The notes under the pieces are model-generated. The model saw only the letters and a list, made by a program, of their open reading frames with translations. It did not search any database and was not told the DNA's origin. Positions 1-7,367 of a stretch of 64,000 bases of DNA are shown here, piece after piece (position 1 is the first letter of the stretch; every line of letters starts with the position of its first letter). Source of the stretch: TMED-70 sp036164085 (lineage in GTDB: Bacteria > Chloroflexota > Dehalococcoidia > Lucifugimonadales > Lucifugimonadaceae); contig JAYZJV010000021.1 in assembly GCA_036164085.1 (NCBI GenBank), positions 62,001 through 126,000 of the forward strand. The letters are read 5' to 3'. The translations under genes were made by a program, and so were the position numbers.

Positions 1-1093
1 CAACAAAGGTAATAATTGGAATGTTATAAGCGTCACAAAACCTAACAAATCTAGCAGCTTTATCTGATGCATTAATATCCAACATTCCAGCTAAGCTTGC
101 TGGTTGATTAGCAACAATTCCTACACTGCTGCCCCTGATTCGTCCAAATCCTACAACAATATTTGTAGCAAAGTTTTCATGGACTTCTAGAAAATCTTCA
201 TTATCTATTATTCTATAAATTACTTCTTTTACATCATAAGCTTCAGTTGATTTTTCAGGAACTATATTTCTCAATTCTTCATTATTTGAAGAATTTTCGG
301 AGAATTCTTTTTTTGCAGCATTTTCAAGATTGTTTTGAGGGATAAAATCTAACAGCTTTTTTATTCCATTCATACAATCTTCTTCTGATTGGTATACAAA
401 ATGAGCAACTCCTGATTTTGATGAATGAGCTTCTGTCCCACCTAAATCCTGATGGGATATCTCCTCTCCAGTAACAGATTTTACTACATCAGGTCCAGTT
501 ATATACATTTGACCGATATCTTTAACCATAAAAATAAAATCTGTAATCGCAGGGGAATAAACAGCGCCTCCTGCAGAAGGTCCTACTATTACACTTATTT
601 GGGGAATTACTCCTGAATATAATGTGTTTCTAACAAATACTTCTCCATAACCTGCTAAAGAGTCAACTCCTTCTTGGATTCTTGCTCCTCCAGAATCGTT
701 AAATCCTACAATTGGAGCTCCATTTTTTGAAGCTAAGTCCATTACTTTGGCTATTTTTTTCCCCGCCACTAAAGATAAAGATCCCCCTAATACAGTAAAG
801 TCTTGAGCATAAGAAAAAGTTGGTTTTCCGTTAACTAATCCATATCCTGTAACTACAGAATCTCCGTCATATACATTTTTATCTAATCCTAAATCTTTAG
901 ATTGATGTTGTACAAAAATATCTAACTCTTCATATTTTCCATTATCAAAAAAGATTGAAAGTCTTTCTCTAGCAGTAAGTTTACCTTTACTTTTTTGAGA
1001 TTCTATTCTTTTTTCTCCTCCACCTTTTAAAGCTTTGGATCTTTTTTCACTTAGATCTTTTAGAAGGTCCTTTTTATTAGTATTTTCTGGCAA
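1..1093 (-). CDS. Acyl-CoA carboxylase beta (carboxyltransferase) subunit, partial
   Basis: N-terminal 364 or so codons of a biotin-dependent carboxyltransferase of the propionyl-/methylmalonyl-CoA carboxylase beta family; the 3' end lies outside the window (full proteins are about 515 residues). It begins KDLLKDLSEKRSKALKGGG and continues with KGKLTARERLSIFFD, the family's N-terminal hallmark. The crotonase-like core shows GFNDSGGARIQEGVDSL and the glycine-rich PSAGGAVYSPAITDF, which form the acyl-CoA and carboxybiotin oxyanion sites. The start is TTG at 1093, with AGGA about 7 bases upstream and no better ATG. Such subunits move CO2 from carboxybiotin to propionyl-, acetyl- or methylcrotonyl-CoA; the substrate cannot be told from this fragment. 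It is divergent from folP. Confidence 0.93.
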   Translation of the reverse strand, partial: MPENTNKKDLLKDLSEKRSKALKGGGEKRIESQKSKGKLTARERLSIFFDNGKYEELDIFVQHQSKDLGLDKNVYDGDSVVTGYGLVNGKPTFSYAQDFTVLGGSLSLVAGKKIAKVMDLASKNGAPIVGFNDSGGARIQEGVDSLAGYGEVFVRNTLYSGVIPQISVIVGPSAGGAVYSPAITDFIFMVKDIGQMYITGPDVVKSVTGEEISHQDLGGTEAHSSKSGVAHFVYQSEEDCMNGIKKLLDFIPQNNLENAAKKEFSENSSNNEELRNIVPEKSTEAYDVKEVIYRIIDNEDFLEVHENFATNIVVGFGRIRGSSVGIVANQPASLAGMLDINASDKAARFVRFCDAYNIPIITFV

Positions 1094-1144
1094 ATATTTA
1101 TCCTAAATCTTATTTTCTCAACTTTTATCAGACTTAATAATAAA

Positions 1145-1165
1145 TATGAAATATAATATTTCATA
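1145..1165. promoter_or_regulatory. Perfect 21-bp inverted repeat between carboxylase and folP
   Basis: TATGAAATAT-A-ATATTTCATA is a perfect palindrome with 10-bp arms and a single central base. It sits in the 79-bp gap between two divergent genes and ends 7 bases before the folP start codon. The position suits an operator or a leader hairpin over the folP translation start. Because it is A/T-rich, chance contributes, and no regulator is known. Confidence 0.4.
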
Positions 1166-1172
1166 GGTAAAA

Positions 1173-2021
1173 ATGGCATTTTATAAACATTCTATGAAAA
1201 ATTTTTCAATAAATAATCAATCTACTCTTATTATGAGCATTATAAATGCTACTAATGACTCTTTTTCAGGGGATGGAATATATTCAACTTCTAAGTTTGA
1301 TTTGAAGAAAGAAATTGATTCTATGATTTCAAATGGTGTAGATATTATTGATGTAGGAGGGGAATCTACAAGACCTCAGATAGTATATGAAGATGTCGTA
1401 GAAATTTCTGAAAATGAAGAATTAGATCGAGTTATACCAGTAATAGAAGAAATTAAAAAAAACTTTGACATTTTTATTTCGATTGATTCTAAAAAACCTG
1501 TTGTTTTAGATGAAAGCATAAAAGCCGGAGCAGTTATTGCTAATGATATTTCTATGTTAGAAAATGAACAAATATTAGATGTTATAACTAAACATGACGT
1601 ATATTATGTTTTAGGTCATTTCAGAACCCAATCAACTCACAAAAACATAATCCCTGAAGTACTATCAGACTTTTCAGAAAAAATAGACATTATAACTAAA
1701 TCTGGGTTTGATCGGAGCAAAATCATACTCGATCCAGGCATAGGATTTGGAAAAAAATTTAAAGAATCTAGAGATATATATGCAAACATTGAAATAATCA
1801 AAAAATCATTTAATTTACCAGTAATGGTTGGTCCTTCTAGGAAATCTTTTATTGGTAAATATATAGAAAAAGAAATAGATAATAGAATATTTGGTACAGC
1901 TTCAACAATTGCATTTGGAATATTAAATGGAGCTAATATTTTACGTGTTCATGATTATAAAGAAATGATAGATGTAAAAAAAATGACAGAAGTTTTAAAA
2001 GATGCTTGGTATAAAATATGA
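1173..2021 (+). CDS. folP: Dihydropteroate synthase (divergent)
   Basis: Condenses 6-hydroxymethyl-7,8-dihydropterin diphosphate with p-aminobenzoate in folate synthesis (cytosol). The 282-residue TIM barrel shows the family landmarks in order: IMSIINATNDSFS (20-32), IDVGGESTRP (59-68), SIDSKK (103-108), ANDIS (123-127), LDPGIGFGK (186-194), GPSRKSFIG (220-228, with the pterin-binding Lys) and RVHD (258-261). Two usual motifs are altered: TPDSF reads TNDSF, and the MHMxGxP segment reads GHFRTQS near residue 148. The next gene, folK, overlaps by 4 bases (ATGA) and catalyses the preceding step, which supports the call. The start is the first ATG; only a weak ATAGG precedes it. Confidence 0.9.
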   Translation: MAFYKHSMKNFSINNQSTLIMSIINATNDSFSGDGIYSTSKFDLKKEIDSMISNGVDIIDVGGESTRPQIVYEDVVEISENEELDRVIPVIEEIKKNFDIFISIDSKKPVVLDESIKAGAVIANDISMLENEQILDVITKHDVYYVLGHFRTQSTHKNIIPEVLSDFSEKIDIITKSGFDRSKIILDPGIGFGKKFKESRDIYANIEIIKKSFNLPVMVGPSRKSFIGKYIEKEIDNRIFGTASTIAFGILNGANILRVHDYKEMIDVKKMTEVLKDAWYKI

Positions 2022-2494
2022 GATTTTCAAAAGTATTTTTATCATTAGGTTCTAACTTAGGAGATAGGGATGAAAATATTTTGAAATGTATAGAATATTT
2101 AAGGGAAATTGCAAATATAGAAAAAATTTCTTCTATTTATGAAACTGAGCCATTTCAAGTTGAAACCCAACAAAACGATTATTTAAATTTAGCTATTCAA
2201 ATACGTTACGAAAAATCTCCAAAAGATCTTTTAGAAAACATATCAATTATTGAGCAACGTTTGGGTAGAGAAAGAACAGATAAAAGAAATGAACCTAGAG
2301 AAATAGATATAGACATATTATTTTTTGATGATTTAGTATTAGATGAAAAAGATTTGACTATTCCACATCCTAGATTTTCAGAAAGACTATTTGTTCTAAA
2401 TCCGCTTAATGAAATAGCCTCAGATTTTAAAGATCCTTTATCTAAAAAAAGAATCAAAGATTTGTTAATAGACGCTGAGAATAGTAGCAATTAA
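2018..2494 (+). CDS. folK: 2-amino-4-hydroxy-6-hydroxymethyldihydropteridine pyrophosphokinase
   Basis: Transfers diphosphate from ATP to 6-hydroxymethyl-7,8-dihydropterin, the step before FolP. The 158 residues are the normal length for stand-alone HPPK. Visible motifs are SLGSNLGDR (9-17), YETEPF (41-46), the catalytic REIDIDILFF with the two Mg-binding aspartates (D97, D99), and IPHPRFSERLFVLNPL near 115-130. It is translationally coupled to folP by an ATGA overlap. Its 3' end overlaps the convergent membrane-protein gene by 30 bases. Confidence 0.95.
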   Translation: MRFSKVFLSLGSNLGDRDENILKCIEYLREIANIEKISSIYETEPFQVETQQNDYLNLAIQIRYEKSPKDLLENISIIEQRLGRERTDKRNEPREIDIDILFFDDLVLDEKDLTIPHPRFSERLFVLNPLNEIASDFKDPLSKKRIKDLLIDAENSSN

Positions 2495-2857
2495 ATAAAT
2501 ACCCATAGATAAAAATATTGAAGGATTGATTCTGTATTCCTTTATACTATTTTTGTTACTCCAAGTTATTAATAAAACTAAAAATGTAAGAAATACTTTT
2601 ATTAATAAAAGAGTTGCTTTTACAGAAGAATAATCTCCGTATGTAAGTCTATCGAAAGCAATTATTACGCCAGATGAAAACAGAACAATGCTTGATACAA
2701 GAAGTATAGAATTATAATCTGATATAAAGTCTAGAGAGTTCATTTTTCTATCTTTATATCTTAGAGACTTTAGCAAATAAAGAATCGAACCTCCAAGCCA
2801 AATTCCTGCAGACATACTATGTATCCATAAAAAAAAAGTGAAAAATATTTGATTCAT
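2465..2857 (-). CDS. Small integral membrane protein, CopD-like
   Basis: A 130-residue protein made almost entirely of four hydrophobic segments (about 4-28, 46-68, 78-98 and 108-129). The first contains WIHSMSAGIWLGGSILYLL, which resembles the His/Trp/Gly pattern at the start of a transmembrane helix in CopD-type copper-resistance and related haem-binding membrane proteins. It starts directly after the stop of the thioredoxin-like lipoprotein (TAAATG), so the two are one transcription unit, and a shared role in copper or redox handling at the membrane is plausible. The family call is tentative; function is not established. Confidence 0.6.
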   Translation of the reverse strand: MNQIFFTFFLWIHSMSAGIWLGGSILYLLKSLRYKDRKMNSLDFISDYNSILLVSSIVLFSSGVIIAFDRLTYGDYSSVKATLLLIKVFLTFLVLLITWSNKNSIKEYRINPSIFLSMGIYLIATILSVY

Positions 2858-3373
2858 TTATTTTTTCCCAATTTCTAACAATTTTTTTTCTACAACCTTT
2901 TCATCAATTATACCTATCCATCTTTTTACTTCTTCGCCGTTTTTATTAAATAAAATGGTCGTAGGGAATGCAGTTATATCAAGATCCAAGACTATTTCAT
3001 CTTTCTCGTCTGCTACTGATGGATAAAGAATTTTTTTATCTTTCAACATTTTTAAACCGTCTTCTTTTGTGTCTAATCCAAGTATTTGAATTCCAACAAC
3101 TTGAGTTTTTTCAAAATCTGCATCAATTTTTTTTAGTATTTCCAACTCATATACACATGGAGGACAAGAAGGAAACCAAAAATTTATCAAAAGGTTCTCT
3201 TCTTTGAATTTTGATATATTAAAAGGTTCTCCGGAAATAGTTTTTTCTGGGAAAGAGATATCTCTCAGATGTATATTATCTTCATTCATAGAACTGCAAC
3301 TTAATAAAAACAATATCCCTAAAAAAAATAAATTTTTTATAATTTTATTATGAAAATGATTTAAGTTGATCAT
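2858..3373 (-). CDS. Thioredoxin-like (TlpA/ResA type) lipoprotein
   Basis: Extracytoplasmic thiol-disulfide oxidoreductase-like protein. An N-terminal signal peptide (hydrophobic LFFLGILFLLSC) ends in a lipobox Cys, so it is likely lipid-anchored. The TlpA-type thioredoxin fold follows, with INFWFPSCPPCVYELE carrying the CPPC redox site, and FPTTILFNKNGEEVKRW with the cis-Pro and the following beta strand. Proteins of this type reduce apocytochrome c or copper-site cysteines. I chose ATG at 3373; an in-frame TTG at 3385 lengthens it by four residues. The 5' end overlaps the 3' end of glyS by 26 bases. A CopD-like gene follows immediately. Confidence 0.85.
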   Translation of the reverse strand: MINLNHFHNKIIKNLFFLGILFLLSCSSMNEDNIHLRDISFPEKTISGEPFNISKFKEENLLINFWFPSCPPCVYELEILKKIDADFEKTQVVGIQILGLDTKEDGLKMLKDKKILYPSVADEKDEIVLDLDITAFPTTILFNKNGEEVKRWIGIIDEKVVEKKLLEIGKK

Positions 3374-4799
3374 GAATAGCTTCAATCAATTTATCTGAAC
3401 TGACTCTTATTTGCTTCATAGTATCTCTATGTCTTATAGTTACAGAATTGTCTTCTTCAACACTTTCAAAATCTACAGTAACACACAATGGAGTTCCAAT
3501 TTCATCTTGCCTTCTGTATCTTCTGCCAATTGATTGGGTGTCATCGTATTGAGTCTCATAAATTGAGTTTAATTTATCAAAAATATTTCTACTATATCTG
3601 GTTAATTTTTCATTTCTAGATAATGGGAGGACAGCTATTTTTATGGGTGCAATATCAGGGTGTAGCTTTAAAAGAGCCCTTGTTTCCTTTTCTGTTTCTT
3701 CTTCACAGTAGGCGTCACATAAAAATGCTAAAACACTTCTATCTGCTCCCATTGCTGGTTCTATAACGTATGGGGTGTATCTTTTATTATTTTCCTGATC
3801 AAAATATGACAAATCCTTTCCTGATAATTCAGAGTGAGCTTTTAAGTCGTAGTCAGTTCTATTAGATATTGTTTCTAACTCTCCCCAGCTCCAAGGGAAT
3901 AGATATTCAATATCTGAACTAGCTTTTGAGTAATGAGGGAGTTCATCTTTATCATGTTTTCTTATCATTAAATTCTCTTCTCGAAGGCCATATTTTTTGA
4001 ACCAATTTAATGAAAAATCAATCCAATAATCATGCCAAGATTCATCATCTTCAGGGCTACAGAAAAATTCCATTTCCATTTGCTCAAATTCTCTGGTTCT
4101 GAAAGTAAAATTCCCTGGAGTTATCTCGTTCCTAAAAGACTTACCTTGTTGGGCAATTCCAAAGGGTATTTTTTTTCTTGATGAGTTTAATACATTTAGA
4201 AAATTTACAAACATTGCTTGAGCTGTTTCAGGTCTTAAATAAACTGTTGCAGAGGAGTCTTCAACTGGTCCTATAAAAGTCTTAAACATTAAATTGAAAT
4301 TTCTAGGTTCTGATAGTATTCCACCATCTGGAGAAGGGTTGTCTTTTTTTTCACTTTCAGGAAGATGGGTGATTGAAATAATTTTATCTTTTACTGATTT
4401 TTCAGCTTCATCTTTATCACTAGCTTCTATAGCTATAATTTTATTTTCTTTTTTTGTTTCTACTTCTAGAATAAAAATATGATCTTCTCTGTATCTTTTA
4501 CCAGTTTCAGAACATTCAACTAAAGGGTCTGAAAAAGAATCTAAGTGCCCTGAAGCCTTCCAAACATTAGGGTGCATTAGAATTGATGCATCAATTCCAA
4601 ATATATCGTCTCTCTCCGTAACAAATGATTTCCACCATAAATTCTTTACGTTTCTTTTAATTTCTACACCTACAGGGCCATAATCCCACACAGAAGCTAA
4701 CCCTCCATATATTTCACTTGATGGAAAGATTATCCCCCTTCTTTTTGCTAATGAAACAAGTTTGTCTAGATCTTTAAGTTGATAACTGTTTTTTTCCAA
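3348..4799 (-). CDS. glyS: Glycyl-tRNA synthetase, dimeric class II type
   Basis: Charges tRNA-Gly with glycine. The 483 residues match the single-chain alpha2 enzyme found in eukaryotes, archaea and some bacteria rather than the alpha2beta2 type. The N-terminus has LAKRRGIIFPSSEIYGG and WDYGPVGVEIKRN (motif 1 region). Then come VYLRPETAQAMFVNF, FGIAQQGKSFRNEITP and FRTREFEQMEMEFF (motif 2). Near residue 350 is the class II motif 3 stretch ending GADRSVLAFLCDAY. The C-terminal anticodon-binding domain begins around IKIAVLPLSRN. The start is TTG at 4799 with AAGGAG about 9 bases upstream. Confidence 0.96.
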   Translation of the reverse strand: MEKNSYQLKDLDKLVSLAKRRGIIFPSSEIYGGLASVWDYGPVGVEIKRNVKNLWWKSFVTERDDIFGIDASILMHPNVWKASGHLDSFSDPLVECSETGKRYREDHIFILEVETKKENKIIAIEASDKDEAEKSVKDKIISITHLPESEKKDNPSPDGGILSEPRNFNLMFKTFIGPVEDSSATVYLRPETAQAMFVNFLNVLNSSRKKIPFGIAQQGKSFRNEITPGNFTFRTREFEQMEMEFFCSPEDDESWHDYWIDFSLNWFKKYGLREENLMIRKHDKDELPHYSKASSDIEYLFPWSWGELETISNRTDYDLKAHSELSGKDLSYFDQENNKRYTPYVIEPAMGADRSVLAFLCDAYCEEETEKETRALLKLHPDIAPIKIAVLPLSRNEKLTRYSRNIFDKLNSIYETQYDDTQSIGRRYRRQDEIGTPLCVTVDFESVEEDNSVTIRHRDTMKQIRVSSDKLIEAIHDQLKSFS

Positions 4800-4833
4800 A
4801 ATTTTCTCCTTATATTTAAGGTTATCTTAGATT

Positions 4834-4860
4834 ACTTATATTTGATTAGGTAATATAAGT
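4834..4860. promoter_or_regulatory. Inverted repeat upstream of glyS
   Basis: ACTTATATT and AATATAAGT form a 9-bp perfect inverted repeat around a 9-base spacer. It lies in the 181-bp gap between divergent glyS and the hydroxyacid dehydrogenase gene, 35 bases from the glyS start. The arm begins ACTTATAT, as does the palindrome before dnaN. No T-box features were seen in the glyS leader. Its role as operator or promoter element is a guess. Confidence 0.25.
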
Positions 4861-4980
4861 TCAAAATAACATAATTTTTGAGTTTTTATCAGAAATAAAT
4901 TTTAAATAATAATGCTCTAAATTAAATAATACATAATCAAAAATTCATATAATATGTAATTCAAATAGTAGGGAGTATGT

Positions 4981-5892
4981 ATGAAAATCGGATGGGTTGG
5001 TGTTGGAAATATGGGAAAACCAATGGCTAAGCATATCCAAGAATATGCAAGTGAATTTACAGTTTGTGATTTAAACCAAGAAGCGGCAGTGGATATCTTG
5101 GAAGATGGTGGTATTTGGGCTGAAACTCCATCTAAATGTGCAGAAAATAAAGATATTTTATTTATGAGCTTACCAATGCCTCAAGATGTTGAAAAAGTAT
5201 GTTTAGGAAAAGATGGAGTAATAGAATCCGTGAAAAAAGGTACTGTTGTTTTAGATGCTTCAACCAATTCATTGTCTATGGTAAAAAAACTTCATAAATT
5301 GTTTGAAGAAAAAGGTGTAGAATTTTTAGATTGTCCAGTCAGTGGCGGTGTAATAGGTGCGATGAAAAAAGATATGTCAATTATGGTAGGAGGACAAGAA
5401 AGTACCTACAATAAAATAAAACCAGTTCTAGATGCTATGGGAGATAAAGCTATCTATTGTGGTCCAGTTGGAAGTGGTACTATTTGCAAATTATCTCATC
5501 AACTATTTAGCGGATTGCTGTTAGGGATTACTACTGAGGTGTTAACTTCAGGAGTTAAGGCAGGTATGGATTTAGATACTTTAGTTGATGCAATTTCTAG
5601 ATGTGCTTCTGCTAAAAACCCTCCTTTTGATAATTGGAAAGCAGCCAAAGAATACAACTTTGAAGGTAATGAAATGTCATTTTTCTTAGAACTAGCAGCT
5701 AAAGATGTAAGATTAGCTTGTGAAATGGGAAGGGAGAATAAAGTTCCCTTGGATATGGCAAATATTCTTGAACAAAAAGTTATAGAAGCTTTGAATAATG
5801 GTTGGGGGAGAAAAAATTCTGGAATAGTAAGAAAAATTATTGCAGATAGGGCAGGAGTAGATTTGGATTATGCTCCTGGAGGATTTGCATAA
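4981..5892 (+). CDS. Beta-hydroxyacid dehydrogenase (3-hydroxyisobutyrate dehydrogenase-like)
   Basis: NAD(P)-dependent oxidoreductase of the 3-hydroxyisobutyrate / tartronate-semialdehyde reductase family (303 residues, usual length). The Rossmann motif GWVGVGNMGKPMAKH starts at residue 4. The substrate-binding signature appears as DCPVSGGVIGA near 118-128, and GPVGSGTICKLSHQL near 160-175 carries the catalytic Lys; the usual Asn four residues after that Lys is replaced in this copy (K-L-S-H-Q). The C-terminal all-alpha domain is complete. A nucleosidase gene follows 8 bases later. The specific hydroxyacid cannot be assigned. Start ATG follows GGGAG. Confidence 0.85.
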   Translation: MKIGWVGVGNMGKPMAKHIQEYASEFTVCDLNQEAAVDILEDGGIWAETPSKCAENKDILFMSLPMPQDVEKVCLGKDGVIESVKKGTVVLDASTNSLSMVKKLHKLFEEKGVEFLDCPVSGGVIGAMKKDMSIMVGGQESTYNKIKPVLDAMGDKAIYCGPVGSGTICKLSHQLFSGLLLGITTEVLTSGVKAGMDLDTLVDAISRCASAKNPPFDNWKAAKEYNFEGNEMSFFLELAAKDVRLACEMGRENKVPLDMANILEQKVIEALNNGWGRKNSGIVRKIIADRAGVDLDYAPGGFA

Positions 5893-5900
5893 TTTACTGA

Positions 5901-6461
5901 ATGAATTTAAATCTAAACAAAAATAAAGTTGCTATAATTGTCGCTCTTCAAGAGGAGTTGCCTAGAGATTTACTTCCAGAATTTAATGTTTTTTATTCAG
6001 GGGTAGGTAAAATTAATGCTACTTATAAATCATTAGAAATAATAAATGAATTTAATCCAAAATTAATTATCAATTATGGGACAGCAGGGAGTTTAAGGGA
6101 GAATTTGAATGGCTTGTATGAAGTTTCAGAATTTTTTCAAAGAGATATGGATGCCTCTGAATTAGGATTCAAATTTGGAGAAACTCCATTGGATCCTATA
6201 AACAAAATTTCTTTTGATAGAAAAGGATTATCTTGTGGCACTGGAGATAATTTTGTAATTTCTGAGCCGAAATTATTAACTGATTTAGTAGATATGGAAT
6301 CATATGCTTTAGCGAAAGTTTGTTTGATTAAAAAAACTGATTTCCTTTGCTTTAAATATGTTAGTGACAAAGCTGATGCAAATGCTAGTAAAAACTGGAG
6401 AGAAAATGTGAGTTTAGGAAAAAATCTTTTTAAAGAAAAATTACTTAAATTATTTAATTAG
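5901..6461 (+). CDS. Nucleoside phosphorylase / MTA-SAH nucleosidase-like protein
   Basis: A short (186 residues versus about 230) member of the PNP/MTAN fold that cleaves N-glycosidic bonds of purine nucleosides such as methylthioadenosine. Family landmarks are VAIIVALQEEL with the catalytic Glu position (9-19), YSGVGKINATYKS (31-43), INYGTAGSLRE (57-67), VDMESYALA (the ribose-binding Met-Glu, near 131-139) and KYVSDKAD with the catalytic Asp near 152-159. The shortness comes from reduced loops in the middle, not from a missing catalytic end. It probably belongs to one transcript with the upstream dehydrogenase. The exact substrate is uncertain. Confidence 0.75.
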   Translation: MNLNLNKNKVAIIVALQEELPRDLLPEFNVFYSGVGKINATYKSLEIINEFNPKLIINYGTAGSLRENLNGLYEVSEFFQRDMDASELGFKFGETPLDPINKISFDRKGLSCGTGDNFVISEPKLLTDLVDMESYALAKVCLIKKTDFLCFKYVSDKADANASKNWRENVSLGKNLFKEKLLKLFN

Positions 6462-6532
6462 TAAAATTAGTTTGCTATTAATATTTATACTCCTTATACT
6501 TCTTAATAATTTTTACTGTAAAGAGGTGTTAA

Positions 6533-7360
6533 ATGCCAAATAAAGACTTAGAAGGCAAAATAGCTGTAGTAACTGGTGCTGGTAGTGGGATAGGAGCTGG
6601 GATTTCAAAAGTTTTACATGACAGAGGTGCAAAATTGGCTCTTTGTGACCTTTTTGGTGAATCAGCTGAAAAAACAGCTAAAAGCTTATCTGATGGTTAT
6701 CTTTTTGATTCTGTGGATGTAACAAAATTGTCTGATTTAGAAAAATTTAGAGACAAAGCTTTAGAAAAGTTTGGGAAAATAGATATTCTGGTTTCAAATG
6801 CTGGAGTAATTGGCGCAAAAGGATTTGCAGAAAGAAAAAATTATTCTAAGAAAGACTGGGATGATACTTTTGATGTCAATCTTATAGGAGTGGTAAATAG
6901 TGCAGATGCTATTACTGAACATATGAAAAGTAACAAGTATGGGAAGATAATAAATATTGCTTCACATGGAGGCAGAAAACCAAGAGGACTTGGAGATATG
7001 CATAGAGGTAATGTTCAAACTCCTTATTTAGTTTCTAAGGCTGCAGTTATTCAATATACTCATTTACTTGCTATAGAACTTGGTCAATTTAACATTAATG
7101 TAAATGCTGTTTGTCCAGGAGTTATTTGGACACCTATTTGGAAAGCTATTGCTGAAAACCATATCGAACAGAACCCTAATCTTAAAGATATGGACCCTAA
7201 AGAAGTTTTTGAAGAATTGGCAGTAAAAGCTAGAACTCCATTAGGCAGAGGGCAGACTCCTGAAGATATAGGAAAAACAGTTGCTTTTTTTGCATCAGAA
7301 GATTCGTCTGAAATTACAGGCCAGGCTTTGAATGTAAACGGTGGAGCTTCTTTAAATTAG
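6533..7360 (+). CDS. Short-chain dehydrogenase/reductase (SDR)
   Basis: Classical SDR of 275 residues with NAD(P)-binding TGAGSGIGAGI (about 14-24), NAG motif SNAGVIGAKG, catalytic Ser region NIASHGGRKPRG and active-site YLVSK (Tyr and Lys, about 168-172). The C-terminal CPGVIWTPIW and ITGQALNVNGGASLN close the fold. It is first in a plus-strand operon with a GMC oxidoreductase 7 bases downstream and the two D-glutamate-cyclase-like genes, so it probably oxidises an alcohol or sugar in the same pathway. Substrate unknown. AAGAGGTG precedes the ATG. Confidence 0.88.
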   Translation: MPNKDLEGKIAVVTGAGSGIGAGISKVLHDRGAKLALCDLFGESAEKTAKSLSDGYLFDSVDVTKLSDLEKFRDKALEKFGKIDILVSNAGVIGAKGFAERKNYSKKDWDDTFDVNLIGVVNSADAITEHMKSNKYGKIINIASHGGRKPRGLGDMHRGNVQTPYLVSKAAVIQYTHLLAIELGQFNINVNAVCPGVIWTPIWKAIAENHIEQNPNLKDMDPKEVFEELAVKARTPLGRGQTPEDIGKTVAFFASEDSSEITGQALNVNGGASLN

Positions 7361-7367
7361 TAATAAA

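Noticed and set aside
4800..4980. T-box leader for glyS
   Set aside because: The leader lacks the T-box AGGGTGGnACCGCG consensus and any stem I-like structure; only a 9-bp inverted repeat is present.
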